DNA from: Sphaerisporangium siamense
Lineage (GTDB): Bacteria; Actinomycetota; Actinomycetes; Streptosporangiales; Streptosporangiaceae
DNA length: 64,000 nt
Assembly: GCF_014205275.1 (NCBI RefSeq)
Contig: NZ_JACHND010000001.1
Coordinates: 2,604,001 to 2,668,000 of the forward strand
Reading direction: 5' to 3'
The position numbers and the translations under genes were made by a program. Shown piece after piece: positions 35,336 through 43,751 of the stretch. Position 1 is the first letter of the stretch. Each line of letters opens with the position of its first letter. The notes beneath the pieces are model-generated. The model ran no database searches and had not been told where the DNA came from. It saw only the letters and a list, made by a program, of their open reading frames with translations.

Positions 35336-36451
35336 ATGGAGGAGCACTGGACCGTGGGACACGTAGCCGAGCTGGCCGGCGTGAGCGTCCGCACGCTGCA
35401 TCACTATGACGAGATCAGGCTCGTCCGGCCGTCGGCGCGGACCGCGGCCGGGTACCGGGCCTATTCGGCGGGCGACGTGGAGCGGCTGCGGGAGGTCCTG
35501 GCCTATCGGCGGTTGGGCTTCGGGTTGCGGGAGGTCGCGGAACTGGTCGGCGACCCGTCCACCGACGCGGTCGCGCACCTGCGCCGACTGCGCGGCCTGC
35601 TGCTGGAGCGGCGTGATCACGCTGACGCCATGGTGGCGGCCATCGACAGGGAACTTGAGGCACGGGCGAAGGGACTGAAGGTGACGCCGAAGGAGCAACT
35701 AGAGATGCTCGGTGCACGGCTGTACGACGCGATCGGCAGCGCTTACACCGCGACACGGCGTACCGAGCCGCGGATCGCCGCGCGGATCTGGGACGCGCTC
35801 GGCGACGCGCGGACGGTGCTGAACGTCGGGGCCGGCACCGGCTCCTACGAGCCTGCTGATCGCGACGTGACCGCGGTGGAGCCATCGGCGGTCATGCGGG
35901 GGCAGCGGCCTGCCGGCGCGGCGCCGTGCGTGGCCGCCGCCGCGGAGAGCCTGCCGTTCGAGGACCGGTCCTTCGACGTCGCGATGGCCGTCTCCACCGT
36001 TCATCACTGGGGGGACCCGATAGCAGGGCTGCGCGAGATGCGGCGCGTGGCCCACCGCGTGGTGGTGCTCACGTTCGACACCGACGAGCCCGGATGGCAG
36101 GACCGGTTCTGGCTTACCCGCGACTATTTGCCCGAGTTCGCGGCCGTCCTCGCGGAATTTCCCTCGCTTACCGGGATGGTCGACGCGATCGGCGCCCGCG
36201 CTGAGCCGGTGCCCATCCCGTGGGACTGCGCTGATGGCCTGTTCGAGGCGTACTGGCGCCGACCGGAGGCGTATCTGGAGGATGACGTGCGCCGTGCGAT
36301 GTCGGTGTGGACGAGGGTCGGGCCGGAGGCCGAGCAGCGGGCGGTGCGAAGCCTCGGCGACGACCTCGACTCCGGCCGGTGGGCCGAGCGCAACAGCGAC
36401 CTCGCCGCCCTCGACGCGGCAGATCTCGGCCTCCGCCTGCTCATCGCTTGA
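35336..36451 (+). CDS. MerR-type HTH regulator fused to a SAM-dependent methyltransferase
   Basis: A 371-residue fusion. Residues 1-75 are a MerR DNA-binding domain (WTVGHVAELAGVSVRTLHHY then RPSARTAAGYRAY). Residues 80-125 form the dimerisation coiled coil. Residues ~130-370 are a class I methyltransferase with motif I VLNVGAGTGSYEP (161-173), acidic DVTAVEPS, ESLPFEDRSFDVAMAVSTVH and HRVVVLTFDTDEPG. MerR effector domains normally bind ligands; here an enzyme replaces it, so the catalytic pocket may double as the sensor, or the protein may modify a toxic compound that induces it. ATG 35336 is chosen over an upstream in-frame GTG (35309). Confidence 0.88.
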   Translation: MEEHWTVGHVAELAGVSVRTLHHYDEIRLVRPSARTAAGYRAYSAGDVERLREVLAYRRLGFGLREVAELVGDPSTDAVAHLRRLRGLLLERRDHADAMVAAIDRELEARAKGLKVTPKEQLEMLGARLYDAIGSAYTATRRTEPRIAARIWDALGDARTVLNVGAGTGSYEPADRDVTAVEPSAVMRGQRPAGAAPCVAAAAESLPFEDRSFDVAMAVSTVHHWGDPIAGLREMRRVAHRVVVLTFDTDEPGWQDRFWLTRDYLPEFAAVLAEFPSLTGMVDAIGARAEPVPIPWDCADGLFEAYWRRPEAYLEDDVRRAMSVWTRVGPEAEQRAVRSLGDDLDSGRWAERNSDLAALDAADLGLRLLIA

Positions 36452-36553
36452 ACCGCGTCCACGCTAGGCGTTCTCTCTCAGTAGTGCATCGGACACGTCA
36501 TGTAGCGGTTATGGTGGCGGGCAGGAGCACGCGCAGTGTCGAAGGGAGGGCGC

Positions 36554-37366
36554 GTGAGCGCCAACGACTACGAACGGCCTGTGCCGCCGGGTGTCGACGC
36601 CGGCCGTCCCACCATCGCCCGCGTGTACGACGCGCTGCTCGGCGGCACCGACAACTTCGCCTCCGACCGGGCCGTCGTCGCGGCGCTGCGCGAGGCGTGC
36701 CCACAGATCTGCGACGTCGCGATCCAGAACAGGCGGGCACTCGGGCGCGGGATCGGGTACCTGGCCGGGACGCTCGGCGTCCGGCAGTTCCTCGACCTGG
36801 GCTCGGGGCTGCCGACGGCCGAGAACACCCACCAGGTCGCGGGCCGTTCGGTCTCCGAGGCCCGGGTGGTCTACGTGGACATCGACCCGATGGTGCGGGC
36901 GCACAGCCGGTCGCTGCTGTCCGGCGACGGCGGCACGGCGGTCGTCGAGGCCGACCTCAGGGACCCGGAGAGCGTGCTCAACGACCCCGCCCTGCGCAAG
37001 GTCATCGACTTCACGCAGCCCGTCGCCCTCGTGCTGGCGGGCATCCTGCACCACCTGCACGACGACGAGAGCCCCAAGGCGATCGTGGACGCCTACCTGA
37101 GCGCCGCCCCCACCGGCAGCCCGCTTTTCATCACTCACTTCTGCTCCTCGGCCCCCGATGCCGCGGCGCTGGAACAGGCGTTCCTGGGCGTGCTCGGCAC
37201 CGGAAGGTTCCGCACCATAGAAGAGATCACGGGCTACTTCGACGGCACCACGCTGCTGACCCCCGGCGTCGTCCACCTCCCCGACTTCCACCCCGACACC
37301 CCATCCGGCCGCCCCCTGACCACAACCGACCGCCTCATCACGGGCGGCATCGGCCTCAAACTCTGA
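36554..37366 (+). CDS. DUF574 family SAM-dependent methyltransferase
   Basis: A 270-residue protein of the actinomycete-specific S-adenosylmethionine methyltransferase family PF04672 (DUF574). Diagnostic stretches are RPTIARVYDALLGGTDNFAS, VRQFLDLGSGLPTAENTHQV, VVYVDIDPMVRAHSRSLL and ALVLAGILHHLHDDESP. Substrates of this family are not established. The GTG at 36554 follows GGGAGGG; an in-frame GTG at 36536 lacks that site. It lies about 100 bp after the MerR fusion gene, probably with its own promoter. Confidence 0.88.
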   Translation: MSANDYERPVPPGVDAGRPTIARVYDALLGGTDNFASDRAVVAALREACPQICDVAIQNRRALGRGIGYLAGTLGVRQFLDLGSGLPTAENTHQVAGRSVSEARVVYVDIDPMVRAHSRSLLSGDGGTAVVEADLRDPESVLNDPALRKVIDFTQPVALVLAGILHHLHDDESPKAIVDAYLSAAPTGSPLFITHFCSSAPDAAALEQAFLGVLGTGRFRTIEEITGYFDGTTLLTPGVVHLPDFHPDTPSGRPLTTTDRLITGGIGLKL

Positions 37367-37451
37367 CAGGCCCCCCAGACAAGGGCACATCCAAACCAGC
37401 CGTGCCGACGGGGGCTAGCGAGGTGCCGCATCCTTACGCGAATGCAAGGCT

Positions 37452-37503
37452 CGTGAAAGGATAAGGCTTATCCTTTCACGCTCGGCCGGTGCGTGAAAGG
37501 ATA
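37452..37503. promoter_or_regulatory. Three-site operator before the fic gene
   Basis: CGTGAAAGGATAAG (37452-37465) and its exact inverse (37467-37480) form a 29-bp dyad around one central base. A third half-site, CGTGAAAGGATA, follows at 37492-37503. The third copy includes the AAAGGA (37496-37501) that is the probable ribosome binding site of fic, so a bound repressor would cover the start region. Confidence 0.65.
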
Positions 37504-37508
37504 CAACC

Positions 37509-38804
37509 GTGGCCGATTACCTAGAGGCATCGTGGCCGGTGGCCTGGGACGCGCCTGGCAAGCGTGACCGGCGTGGGGGTATCTATCGCGCTTATGTCCC
37601 TGATCGGCTCCTCGGACGTCAGGTCGCCATGCCACCCGAGATCGCCGAGGCGGCGGCGGAGGCCGAGCGCCTTGTCCGGCTTTTGATTGCACACCCGGCA
37701 AGTCACGGTGTAGATGGTTTGGCGCGCTTCCTCCTGAGATCGGAGGCGATCGCGTCGTCCCGTATCGAAGGGCTCCAGGTGTCGCCCCAACAGGTGGCGC
37801 TCGCGGAACTCGCCGGTTCGGATGCCGGCGTCTCGCATGGATTCACCGCGACGGCGCGATTGGTCGCCAACAATGTGACCGCGCTGCGTCGGGCTGTCAC
37901 CGACCTTGTCGGCGCCGATGTGCTCTCCGTTGCCCACATCGTGGATCTTCATCGTGTGTTGCTGCCGGACGAGAGGCAACACGGCCTCCGGCAGGTACAG
38001 AACTGGATCGGCGGCGGCCAATGGCATCCCTTGGACGCGGAGTTCGTTCCTCCTCCGCCTGAGCAGGTGGCACCGCTCATGGACGACCTCGTGGCCTTCA
38101 TGAACGGCGCGCACCACGCTCCCATCGTCCAGGCGGCCATCGTGCACGCGCAGTTCGAGACGATCCACCCTTTCACCGATGGAAACGGCAGGGTCGGGCG
38201 GGCCCTCATCCACACGGTGCTCGCGCGACGTGGTTTGACCCCTAATGCCATTCTCCCGATCAGCCTCGTGCTACTTACGCAGTCCGATCGGTACGTCGCC
38301 GGGTTGACGGCGTATCGCTATGTCGGCGCCCCCTCCACTGTCGAAGCTCGCTCGGCGCTCGGCTCCTGGCTGCGGGTCTTCATCGCGGCCGCTACGACAG
38401 CTGTCGAACAGGCGAAGGAGTTCGCCGACGCGTTGACGGAACTGCATGATGAGTGGTGCGAGCGCCATTACGCCTTCCGTAGATCACAAGGGTTGAGAGC
38501 GGTTCCACGTGCGGGTTCCGCCGTCGAACGCCTTCGCGACTTGCTGCCGGCCGTCCCCGTGGTGACGGCGCGCACGGTCGAGCGCCTATTGTCGGTTACT
38601 CATCCGGCGGCGCGTCAGGCGCTGGAAGAGCTCGCGAAGGCGCGCATTCTCCATCCCAAGCAGGTCGAGAGAAACACCACGGGGTACCTGGCACGAGAGA
38701 TCTTCGATCTGCTCACGATGACCGAACGCCGCTTGGCCAGCACGCGCTGGGACACCCGCGACACACCGCCCAACCGGGCGGTCCCAGCGCGCCCACAGAA
38801 GTGA
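37509..38804 (+). CDS. Class II Fic-domain protein (AMP-transferase) with C-terminal winged helix
   Basis: A 431-residue protein. The Fic motif HPFTDGNGRVGR (H220-R231) is complete, so nucleotidyl (usually AMP) transfer to hydroxyl side chains of targets is expected. The N-terminal inhibitory helix carries SSRIEG (83-88) with E87, the autoinhibitory glutamate of class II Fic proteins. An N-terminal DUF4172-like region precedes the Fic core. The C-terminus (about 345-405), including VVTARTVERLLSVTHPAARQ, is a helix-turn-helix likely to bind the triple operator just upstream. It starts at GTG 37509. Targets are unknown, and no separate antitoxin gene is adjacent. Confidence 0.9.
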   Translation: MADYLEASWPVAWDAPGKRDRRGGIYRAYVPDRLLGRQVAMPPEIAEAAAEAERLVRLLIAHPASHGVDGLARFLLRSEAIASSRIEGLQVSPQQVALAELAGSDAGVSHGFTATARLVANNVTALRRAVTDLVGADVLSVAHIVDLHRVLLPDERQHGLRQVQNWIGGGQWHPLDAEFVPPPPEQVAPLMDDLVAFMNGAHHAPIVQAAIVHAQFETIHPFTDGNGRVGRALIHTVLARRGLTPNAILPISLVLLTQSDRYVAGLTAYRYVGAPSTVEARSALGSWLRVFIAAATTAVEQAKEFADALTELHDEWCERHYAFRRSQGLRAVPRAGSAVERLRDLLPAVPVVTARTVERLLSVTHPAARQALEELAKARILHPKQVERNTTGYLAREIFDLLTMTERRLASTRWDTRDTPPNRAVPARPQK

Positions 38805-38981
38805 GTAAGCCTCCGGCTAGATGGTCGTAGGCGATGCCATTGCCGTCTGCCAGGGTGACTTGGTGACTTCCTAGACGTTTTCTCTTCCGGCCGTGCTCCG
38901 AGGGGTTCCGGCGATCATCATGCCGGGCCACAGCAACAAATCCCGGCGACGGCGATGGCAGAGGGGGCGGGAAGGGCGGGC

Positions 38982-39551
38982 TTACGCGAGTTCGGCGCGG
39001 ATTTCGGCGCGTAGGGAGTCGGGTGCGAGGCCGGTGTCGGTGAGGACGCGGGCGGCGAGGCCGTCGGCCTCTCGGAGCAGGCCGAGGAGGATGTGGGCGT
39101 CGCTGATGTGGTTGTGTTTGAGGGCGATGGCCTCGCGCAGGGAGAGTTCCAGCACCTTCTTGGCCCGGCCGCTGAAGGGGATGTGGTCGCCGCCGAGGAA
39201 CCAGGGCTTGCCGCGGCGGGGGCGGCGCTCCCGGTCGAGGGCGCCGGGGCCGAACACGGCCTCGACCTTCTCGCGGACCACGTCGAGGTCGATGCCGATG
39301 GCCTCCAGGGCCTGAGCGTCCAGCCGTTCCGGTGCGGAGGCGTCCAGGAGCCGTGTGATCATGTCGCGCGCCCGGTCGTGGTCGAGCCCGTGCCGCGTCA
39401 GGATCCTGCCGCCGACCGAGTCGGGCTGCCGCAGCAGGGCCAGGAGCAGGTGCTCGGTGCCGATGTGGTCGTGGTCGAACAGCCGGGCCTCTTCCTGGGC
39501 CTGGACGACCACTTGGCGGGCGTTCGCCTGGAACCGCTCGAACATCGTCAT
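38982..39551 (-). CDS. Stand-alone ClpC-type N-domain protein (ClpC2-like)
   Basis: A 189-residue protein made only of two Clp N-terminal repeats: the first with MFERFQANARQVVVQAQEEA and DHIGTEHLLLALLR, the second with FSGRAKKVLELSLREAIALK and DAHILLGLLREADGLAA. There is no AAA+ module. Known ATPase-less relatives such as mycobacterial ClpC2 act as decoys or adaptors and can sequester ClpC1-targeting antibiotics. It is coupled by ATGA overlap to a small HTH gene; an internal ATG at 39545 is an alternative start. A divergent ABC exporter lies beyond the shared operator. Confidence 0.88.
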   Translation of the reverse strand: MTMFERFQANARQVVVQAQEEARLFDHDHIGTEHLLLALLRQPDSVGGRILTRHGLDHDRARDMITRLLDASAPERLDAQALEAIGIDLDVVREKVEAVFGPGALDRERRPRRGKPWFLGGDHIPFSGRAKKVLELSLREAIALKHNHISDAHILLGLLREADGLAARVLTDTGLAPDSLRAEIRAELA

Positions 39552-39781
39552 TTCTCCCGTCTGAGTAGACCGCGGCCGCCCGCGTACTTCTTGTGAACCG
39601 CCTGTCTGCTCACGCCGAGCAGGACCGCGATCTCCTGCCACGACCAGCCCTGGTCGCGGGCGCTCTCGACCTGGAGCGCCTCCAGGCGTTCCACCAGGAC
39701 GCGCAGCGCCCGTACGGCGCGGAGGCCGACGGCGGGGTCGCGGCTGCCGGCGTCGGAGGCCAGCTGTGCCGTATCGCTCAT
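39548..39781 (-). CDS. Small helix-turn-helix regulator of the Clp N-domain operon
   Basis: A 77-residue protein; the C-terminal half is a helix-turn-helix (SWQEIAVLLGVSRQAVHKKY), preceded by a helix with LRVLVERLEALQVESARDQG. ATG 39781 lies directly at a strong promoter with no leader, so translation is probably leaderless. Two GTCAA-TTGAC dyads overlap that promoter, making autorepression likely. It overlaps the ClpC2-like gene by ATGA and faces an ABC exporter, so it may control both directions. Confidence 0.82.
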   Translation of the reverse strand: MSDTAQLASDAGSRDPAVGLRAVRALRVLVERLEALQVESARDQGWSWQEIAVLLGVSRQAVHKKYAGGRGLLRREK

Positions 39782-39785
39782 GGCT

Positions 39786-39829
39786 GTCAATATAGGTTGA
39801 CGCGTGCGTGGCTGTCAACATTGGTTGAC
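39786..39829. promoter_or_regulatory. Two operator dyads overlapping a divergent promoter
   Basis: GTCAATATAGGTTGAC (39786-39801) and GTCAACATTGGTTGAC (39814-39829) are inverted repeats with centres 28 bp apart. On the minus strand they contain TTGACA (-35, 39819-39814) and TATATT (-10, 39794-39789) with a 19-nt spacer, so a bound repressor would cover both boxes of the Clp N-domain operon. The ABC exporter start lies about 125 bp away on the other side. Confidence 0.72.
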
Positions 39830-39953
39830 GAGCGCTGTCGAAGGAAGATCTTCTCCGGGACGGGGGAACCTCCATCTTTTCGCTGCTCACCAGCGTCGGC
39901 AGGCGGAAAATCGATTGCCCGCCGCCGCCGGTCGCTGCGAGCCTGTGGAGGTT

Positions 39954-41645
39954 ATGCGCACGCTTCCCCACGCCGACCCCGGTGTTCCCGATGCCCGCAG
40001 TCCATTCCGATACCTCTGGTGGACGGCGCGCGGCCAGGCGGGGCCGCTGCTCGCCGGCATCGGCTTCGCCGTGCTGTGGTGGCTCGCCCAGGCGCTGGTC
40101 CCCGCGGCGCTCGGCCGCGCCATCGACAGCCTGACGCAGCGGGACACCGAGGGGCTGGTCCGCTGGTCGGCGATCATGCTCGTGCTGGGCGTGACCGCGG
40201 CCTTCGGCGGCGTCATGCGCCACCGCAGGGCCGTCTACAGCTACCTGGCCGCCGCCTACCGCACCGTGCAGGTCACCGCCCGCCAGGCCACCCGCCTCGG
40301 CGCGACGCTGCCGAAGCTGCTCTCCACCGGCGAAGTGATCAGCGTGGGCAACTCCGACATCTCGCACATCGGCAGCGCCCTCGACATCCTCCTGCGCGGC
40401 ACCGGCAGCCTGATCGCCATCGCCGCCGTCACCGTGATCCTGCTCGTCACCTCCCCCGAGCTGGGCCTGACCGTGCTCATCGGCGTACCGCTCATGGCCC
40501 TGGCCGTCGTGCCCCTGCTCCGCCCGCTGCACCGCTGGCAGCACACCCAGCGCGACCTGCAAGGCGAGCTGGCCACCCGCGCCTCCGACATCGTCGCGGG
40601 CCTGCGGGTGCTGCGCGGCATCGGCGGCGAGCAGGTCTTCGCCGACCGCTACCGCGCGCAGTCCCAGCGGGTGCGGACGGCGGGCGTGCGCGTGGCCTCC
40701 GTCAACGCCACCCTGGACGCGGCGCAGGTTCTGCTGCCCGGCCTGCTCATCGCCTTCGTCACCTGGCGCGGCGCCCACCTCGCCCTGGACGGCACGATCA
40801 CCGTCGGCCAGCTCGTCGCGTTCTACGGGTACGCGCTGTTCCTGGTGGGCCCGCTGCGCACGCTCACCGAAATGGCCGACAAGCTCACCAAGGGCCACGT
40901 CGCCGCCCGCAGGGTCGTGCGCATCCTCTCCCTGAACCCGGAGGTCACCGGCAACGCCACCGCCACCGGCACACCCGGTGGCGACCTGGCCGACCCGGCC
41001 TCCGGCGTCACCGTGCCGCACGGCCGGTTCACGGCCCTGGTGAGCACGGTGCCCGAGGACGCCATCGCCGTCGCCGACCGGCTCGGCCTGTACGCCGCCG
41101 CCGACGTCACCCTCGGCGGCGTCCCGCTGGCAGACCTTCCGCTGGAGGAGGTGCGGCGCCGTGTGCTCGTCGCCGACAACGGCGCCAGGCTCTTCAGCGG
41201 GCGGCTGCGCGACCAGCTCGACGTCACCGGCACGGCCTCCGGCGACGACCTGCGCCGCGCGCTGCACACCGCCGGCGCCGAGGACATCGTCGAGGCGCTG
41301 CCCGACGGCCTGGACGCCCACGTCGCCGAGGCCGGCCGCGAGTTCTCCGGAGGCCAGCGGCAGCGGCTGCGACTGGCCCGCGCCCTCGTCGCCGACCCCG
41401 AGGTGCTGATCCTCGTCGAGCCCACCAGCGCCGTGGACGCCCACACCGAGGCGCGGATCGCCGAGCGGCTCGGCCAGGCCAGGGCCGGGCGCACGACGCT
41501 CGTCTGCACCACCAGCCCCCTGGTGCTGGACCACGCCGACCACGTGATCTTCATGGAGGACGGCGTGGCGCGCGCCGAGGGCTCCCACCGCCACCTGCTC
41601 GCCACCCGCCGCGACTACGCCGCGACCGTGACCCGCTCGGAGTGA
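39954..41645 (+). CDS. ABC exporter half-transporter with degenerate nucleotide-binding site
   Basis: A 563-residue protein with six membrane helices (about residues 25-310) and an ATPase domain from about 345. The signature FSGGQRQRLRLARAL (near residue 464) is perfect, but the region where Walker A should be reads HGRFTALVSTVPEDAIAV with no GxxGxGK, and Walker B is VLILVEPTS with valine in place of the aspartate before the glutamate. It cannot form its own ATP site, but its signature can complete the partner's. The ATG at 39954 follows GGAGG closely; GTG 39945 is an alternative. It pairs with the next gene. Confidence 0.88.
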   Translation: MRTLPHADPGVPDARSPFRYLWWTARGQAGPLLAGIGFAVLWWLAQALVPAALGRAIDSLTQRDTEGLVRWSAIMLVLGVTAAFGGVMRHRRAVYSYLAAAYRTVQVTARQATRLGATLPKLLSTGEVISVGNSDISHIGSALDILLRGTGSLIAIAAVTVILLVTSPELGLTVLIGVPLMALAVVPLLRPLHRWQHTQRDLQGELATRASDIVAGLRVLRGIGGEQVFADRYRAQSQRVRTAGVRVASVNATLDAAQVLLPGLLIAFVTWRGAHLALDGTITVGQLVAFYGYALFLVGPLRTLTEMADKLTKGHVAARRVVRILSLNPEVTGNATATGTPGGDLADPASGVTVPHGRFTALVSTVPEDAIAVADRLGLYAAADVTLGGVPLADLPLEEVRRRVLVADNGARLFSGRLRDQLDVTGTASGDDLRRALHTAGAEDIVEALPDGLDAHVAEAGREFSGGQRQRLRLARALVADPEVLILVEPTSAVDAHTEARIAERLGQARAGRTTLVCTTSPLVLDHADHVIFMEDGVARAEGSHRHLLATRRDYAATVTRSE

Positions 41646-41697
41646 CCATCGTGCTGACCGTGAGAACCCGCAGGAAACAGACGAAGGGCGCACGCCC

Positions 41698-43455
41698 GTG
41701 AGCGCCGGACGGACCATCCTGCCCGTCGCCGACCGCGCACAGGTGCGCGCCTACGCGCGGCGGCTGACCCTCAAGTACCCCGGCCGCCTCACCCTGGCCC
41801 TCGGCCTGCACGCTCTGGCCGCCGTGTCCGGCCTGGTCGCGCCCCGCCTGCTCGGCGAGCTGGTCGAAAGCGTGCGGCTCGGCACGGGCGCCGGGGTCGA
41901 CACCGTCGCCCTCACGATCGCCGGGTTCGTCGTCGCGCAGGCCGTGCTGATCAGGTACGCCGTATACGCCTCCGCGGTCCTCGGCGAGAAGATCCTGGCC
42001 GAGCTGCGCGAGGACTTCGTCGACCGCGTGCTCGCCCTCCCGCTGTCCACCGTCGAACGCGCCGGGTCCGGCGACCTCGTCACCCGCACCTCGCGCGACG
42101 TCGACGCGCTCACCCGCACCGTCCGCCATGCCGTGCCCGAGACGTTGATCGCCCTGGTGTCGGGTGCGTTCGTGCTGGGCGCGCTGGCCCTCGCCGGCCC
42201 GTTGCTGCTGCTGCCCTCGCTCATCGCCGTCCCCCTGCTGTGGGTCGCCACCCGGCGGTACCTCAGACGCGCCAGGGACGGCTACCTCCGCGAGAACGCC
42301 GCGTACGCCGAGATGACCGAAGGGCTCGGCGAGACCGTCGAAGGCGCGCGCACGGTCGAGGCGTTCGGCCTGCAGGACCGCCGCCACGCGCGCACCGACG
42401 GCGACATCGCCCGCTCCTGGGCCGCCGAGCGGTACACCCTGCGCCTGCGAACGGCGTGGTTCCCGGCCGTGGAGATGGGCTACGTCATCCCCGTCACCAT
42501 GACCGTGCTGATCGGCGGCCTGTTCTACATCGACGGCCACGTCTCCCTGGCCGCCGTCACCTCGGCCACCCTCTACGCGCAGCAACTCGTCGACCCGCTC
42601 GACCGGCTGCTGTCCTGGGTGGACGAGCTGCAGGTCGGCGGGGCGTCCATGGCCCGGCTGCTCGGCGTGGCCAACGTGCCCGACGACCGCAGCGCGGGCA
42701 CCGGACGCCCGAACGGCGAAGAGATGGTCGCCGACGACGTCCGCTACGCCTACCGCGACGGCCACGACGTGCTGCACGGCGTGTCGCTGCGCGTCGCGCC
42801 GGGGGAGCGGCTGGCGATGGTCGGGCCCTCGGGCGCGGGCAAGTCCACGCTCGGCCGGCTGCTGGCCGGCATCCACGGCCCGCGGACCGGCGCGGTCACC
42901 GTCGGGGACGTCCCCCTCGTCGAACTGCCCCTGGACGAGCTACGCGGCCACGTCGCGCTCGTCACCCAGGAGCACCACGTGTTCCGGGGCACGCTGCGCG
43001 AGAACGTGCTGATCGGCCGCCCGGACGCCGGGGACAGCGAGGTCAAGGAGGCGCTCGCGGCCGTCGACGCCTGGGAGTGGGCCGAGGCCCTGCCCGACGG
43101 CCTGGAGACCGTGGTCGGCTCCGGCGGGCTGGCCCTCTCGCCCGCCCAGGCCCAGCAGACCGCGCTGGCCCGGCTGGTGCTGGCCGACCCGCACACCCTC
43201 GTCCTCGACGAGGCCACCTCGCTGCTCGACCCGCGTGCGGCACGCCACCTGGAACGCTCGCTCGCGGCCGTCCTGCACGGGCGCACGGTGATCGCCATCG
43301 CGCACCGGCTCTACACCGCCCACGACGCCGACCGCGTCGCCGTCATCGAGGACGGCCGCATCAGCGAACTCGGCTCCCACGACGCCCTCGTCGCCGCCGC
43401 CGGCCCCTACGCCGCCCTCTGGCAAACCTGGCACGGCACTTCGCAGAAGACCTGA
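41698..43455 (+). CDS. ABC exporter half-transporter with intact Walker motifs and altered signature
   Basis: A 585-residue partner subunit from GTG 41698, 52 bp downstream. Six helices (about 25-310) precede an ATPase domain with Walker A VGPSGAGKST (near residue 376), Walker B TLVLDEATSLLD with the catalytic glutamate, and the H-loop AIAHRL. The signature, however, reads LALSPAQAQQ (LSPAQ near 480) instead of LSGGQ. Only one composite ATP site is therefore complete: this subunit's Walker A/B with the other's LSGGQ-type loop. Exported substrates are unknown; small hydrophobic toxins or peptides are typical. Confidence 0.9.
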   Translation: MSAGRTILPVADRAQVRAYARRLTLKYPGRLTLALGLHALAAVSGLVAPRLLGELVESVRLGTGAGVDTVALTIAGFVVAQAVLIRYAVYASAVLGEKILAELREDFVDRVLALPLSTVERAGSGDLVTRTSRDVDALTRTVRHAVPETLIALVSGAFVLGALALAGPLLLLPSLIAVPLLWVATRRYLRRARDGYLRENAAYAEMTEGLGETVEGARTVEAFGLQDRRHARTDGDIARSWAAERYTLRLRTAWFPAVEMGYVIPVTMTVLIGGLFYIDGHVSLAAVTSATLYAQQLVDPLDRLLSWVDELQVGGASMARLLGVANVPDDRSAGTGRPNGEEMVADDVRYAYRDGHDVLHGVSLRVAPGERLAMVGPSGAGKSTLGRLLAGIHGPRTGAVTVGDVPLVELPLDELRGHVALVTQEHHVFRGTLRENVLIGRPDAGDSEVKEALAAVDAWEWAEALPDGLETVVGSGGLALSPAQAQQTALARLVLADPHTLVLDEATSLLDPRAARHLERSLAAVLHGRTVIAIAHRLYTAHDADRVAVIEDGRISELGSHDALVAAAGPYAALWQTWHGTSQKT

Positions 43456-43540
43456 CCCGCAGGAAGGGGTTTGCCGCGCCTGCGGCGACGGCAACACCGC
43501 CCTTTGCGGCCTCGTTCTGCGCGGAAGAGAAGAAGGTTCT

Positions 43541-43650
43541 CGGCTGGGGTTGTGTGCCCCCACCCGTGCCGCGCCGTCGTGGTGGCTCACCGCGATCCCA
43601 CCCGAGAACGGACGGCCTGCGGCGGCAGGAGCGACGCTCCCAGCCTGTGG
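43541..43650. repeat. Dispersed intergenic repeat, copy A
   Basis: This 300-bp gap after the ABC exporter holds one copy of a repeat found four more times at 53.9-55.1 kb. The shared core is CCCGTGCCGCGCCGTCGTGG, then GCTCACCGCGATCCCACCC, then GGCCTGCGGC. It is non-coding on both strands and about 90-110 bp long. Confidence 0.75.
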
Positions 43651-43703
43651 CAAAGGCGAAGGCAAAGAACCCCGCTCCCGCCTGCCCGGCTGGAGACGGT
43701 GCA

Positions 43704-43732
43704 TGGTCCGGGGTGCGCGCCACCCCGGACCA
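43704..43732. terminator. Bidirectional terminator between ABC exporter and peptidase
   Basis: TGGTCCGGGGTG (43704-43715) pairs perfectly with CACCCCGGACCA (43721-43732) around a 5-nt loop. It lies between convergent genes. Confidence 0.8.
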
Positions 43733-43751
43733 CAGCCCGCGCGTCAGGGAG

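Noticed and set aside
38982-41717. Very long minus-strand frame joining the Clp N-domain gene to the antisense of the ABC exporter
   Set aside because: Only the first part (38982-39551) is a real protein. The remainder is antisense to the exporter and crosses the divergent promoter.
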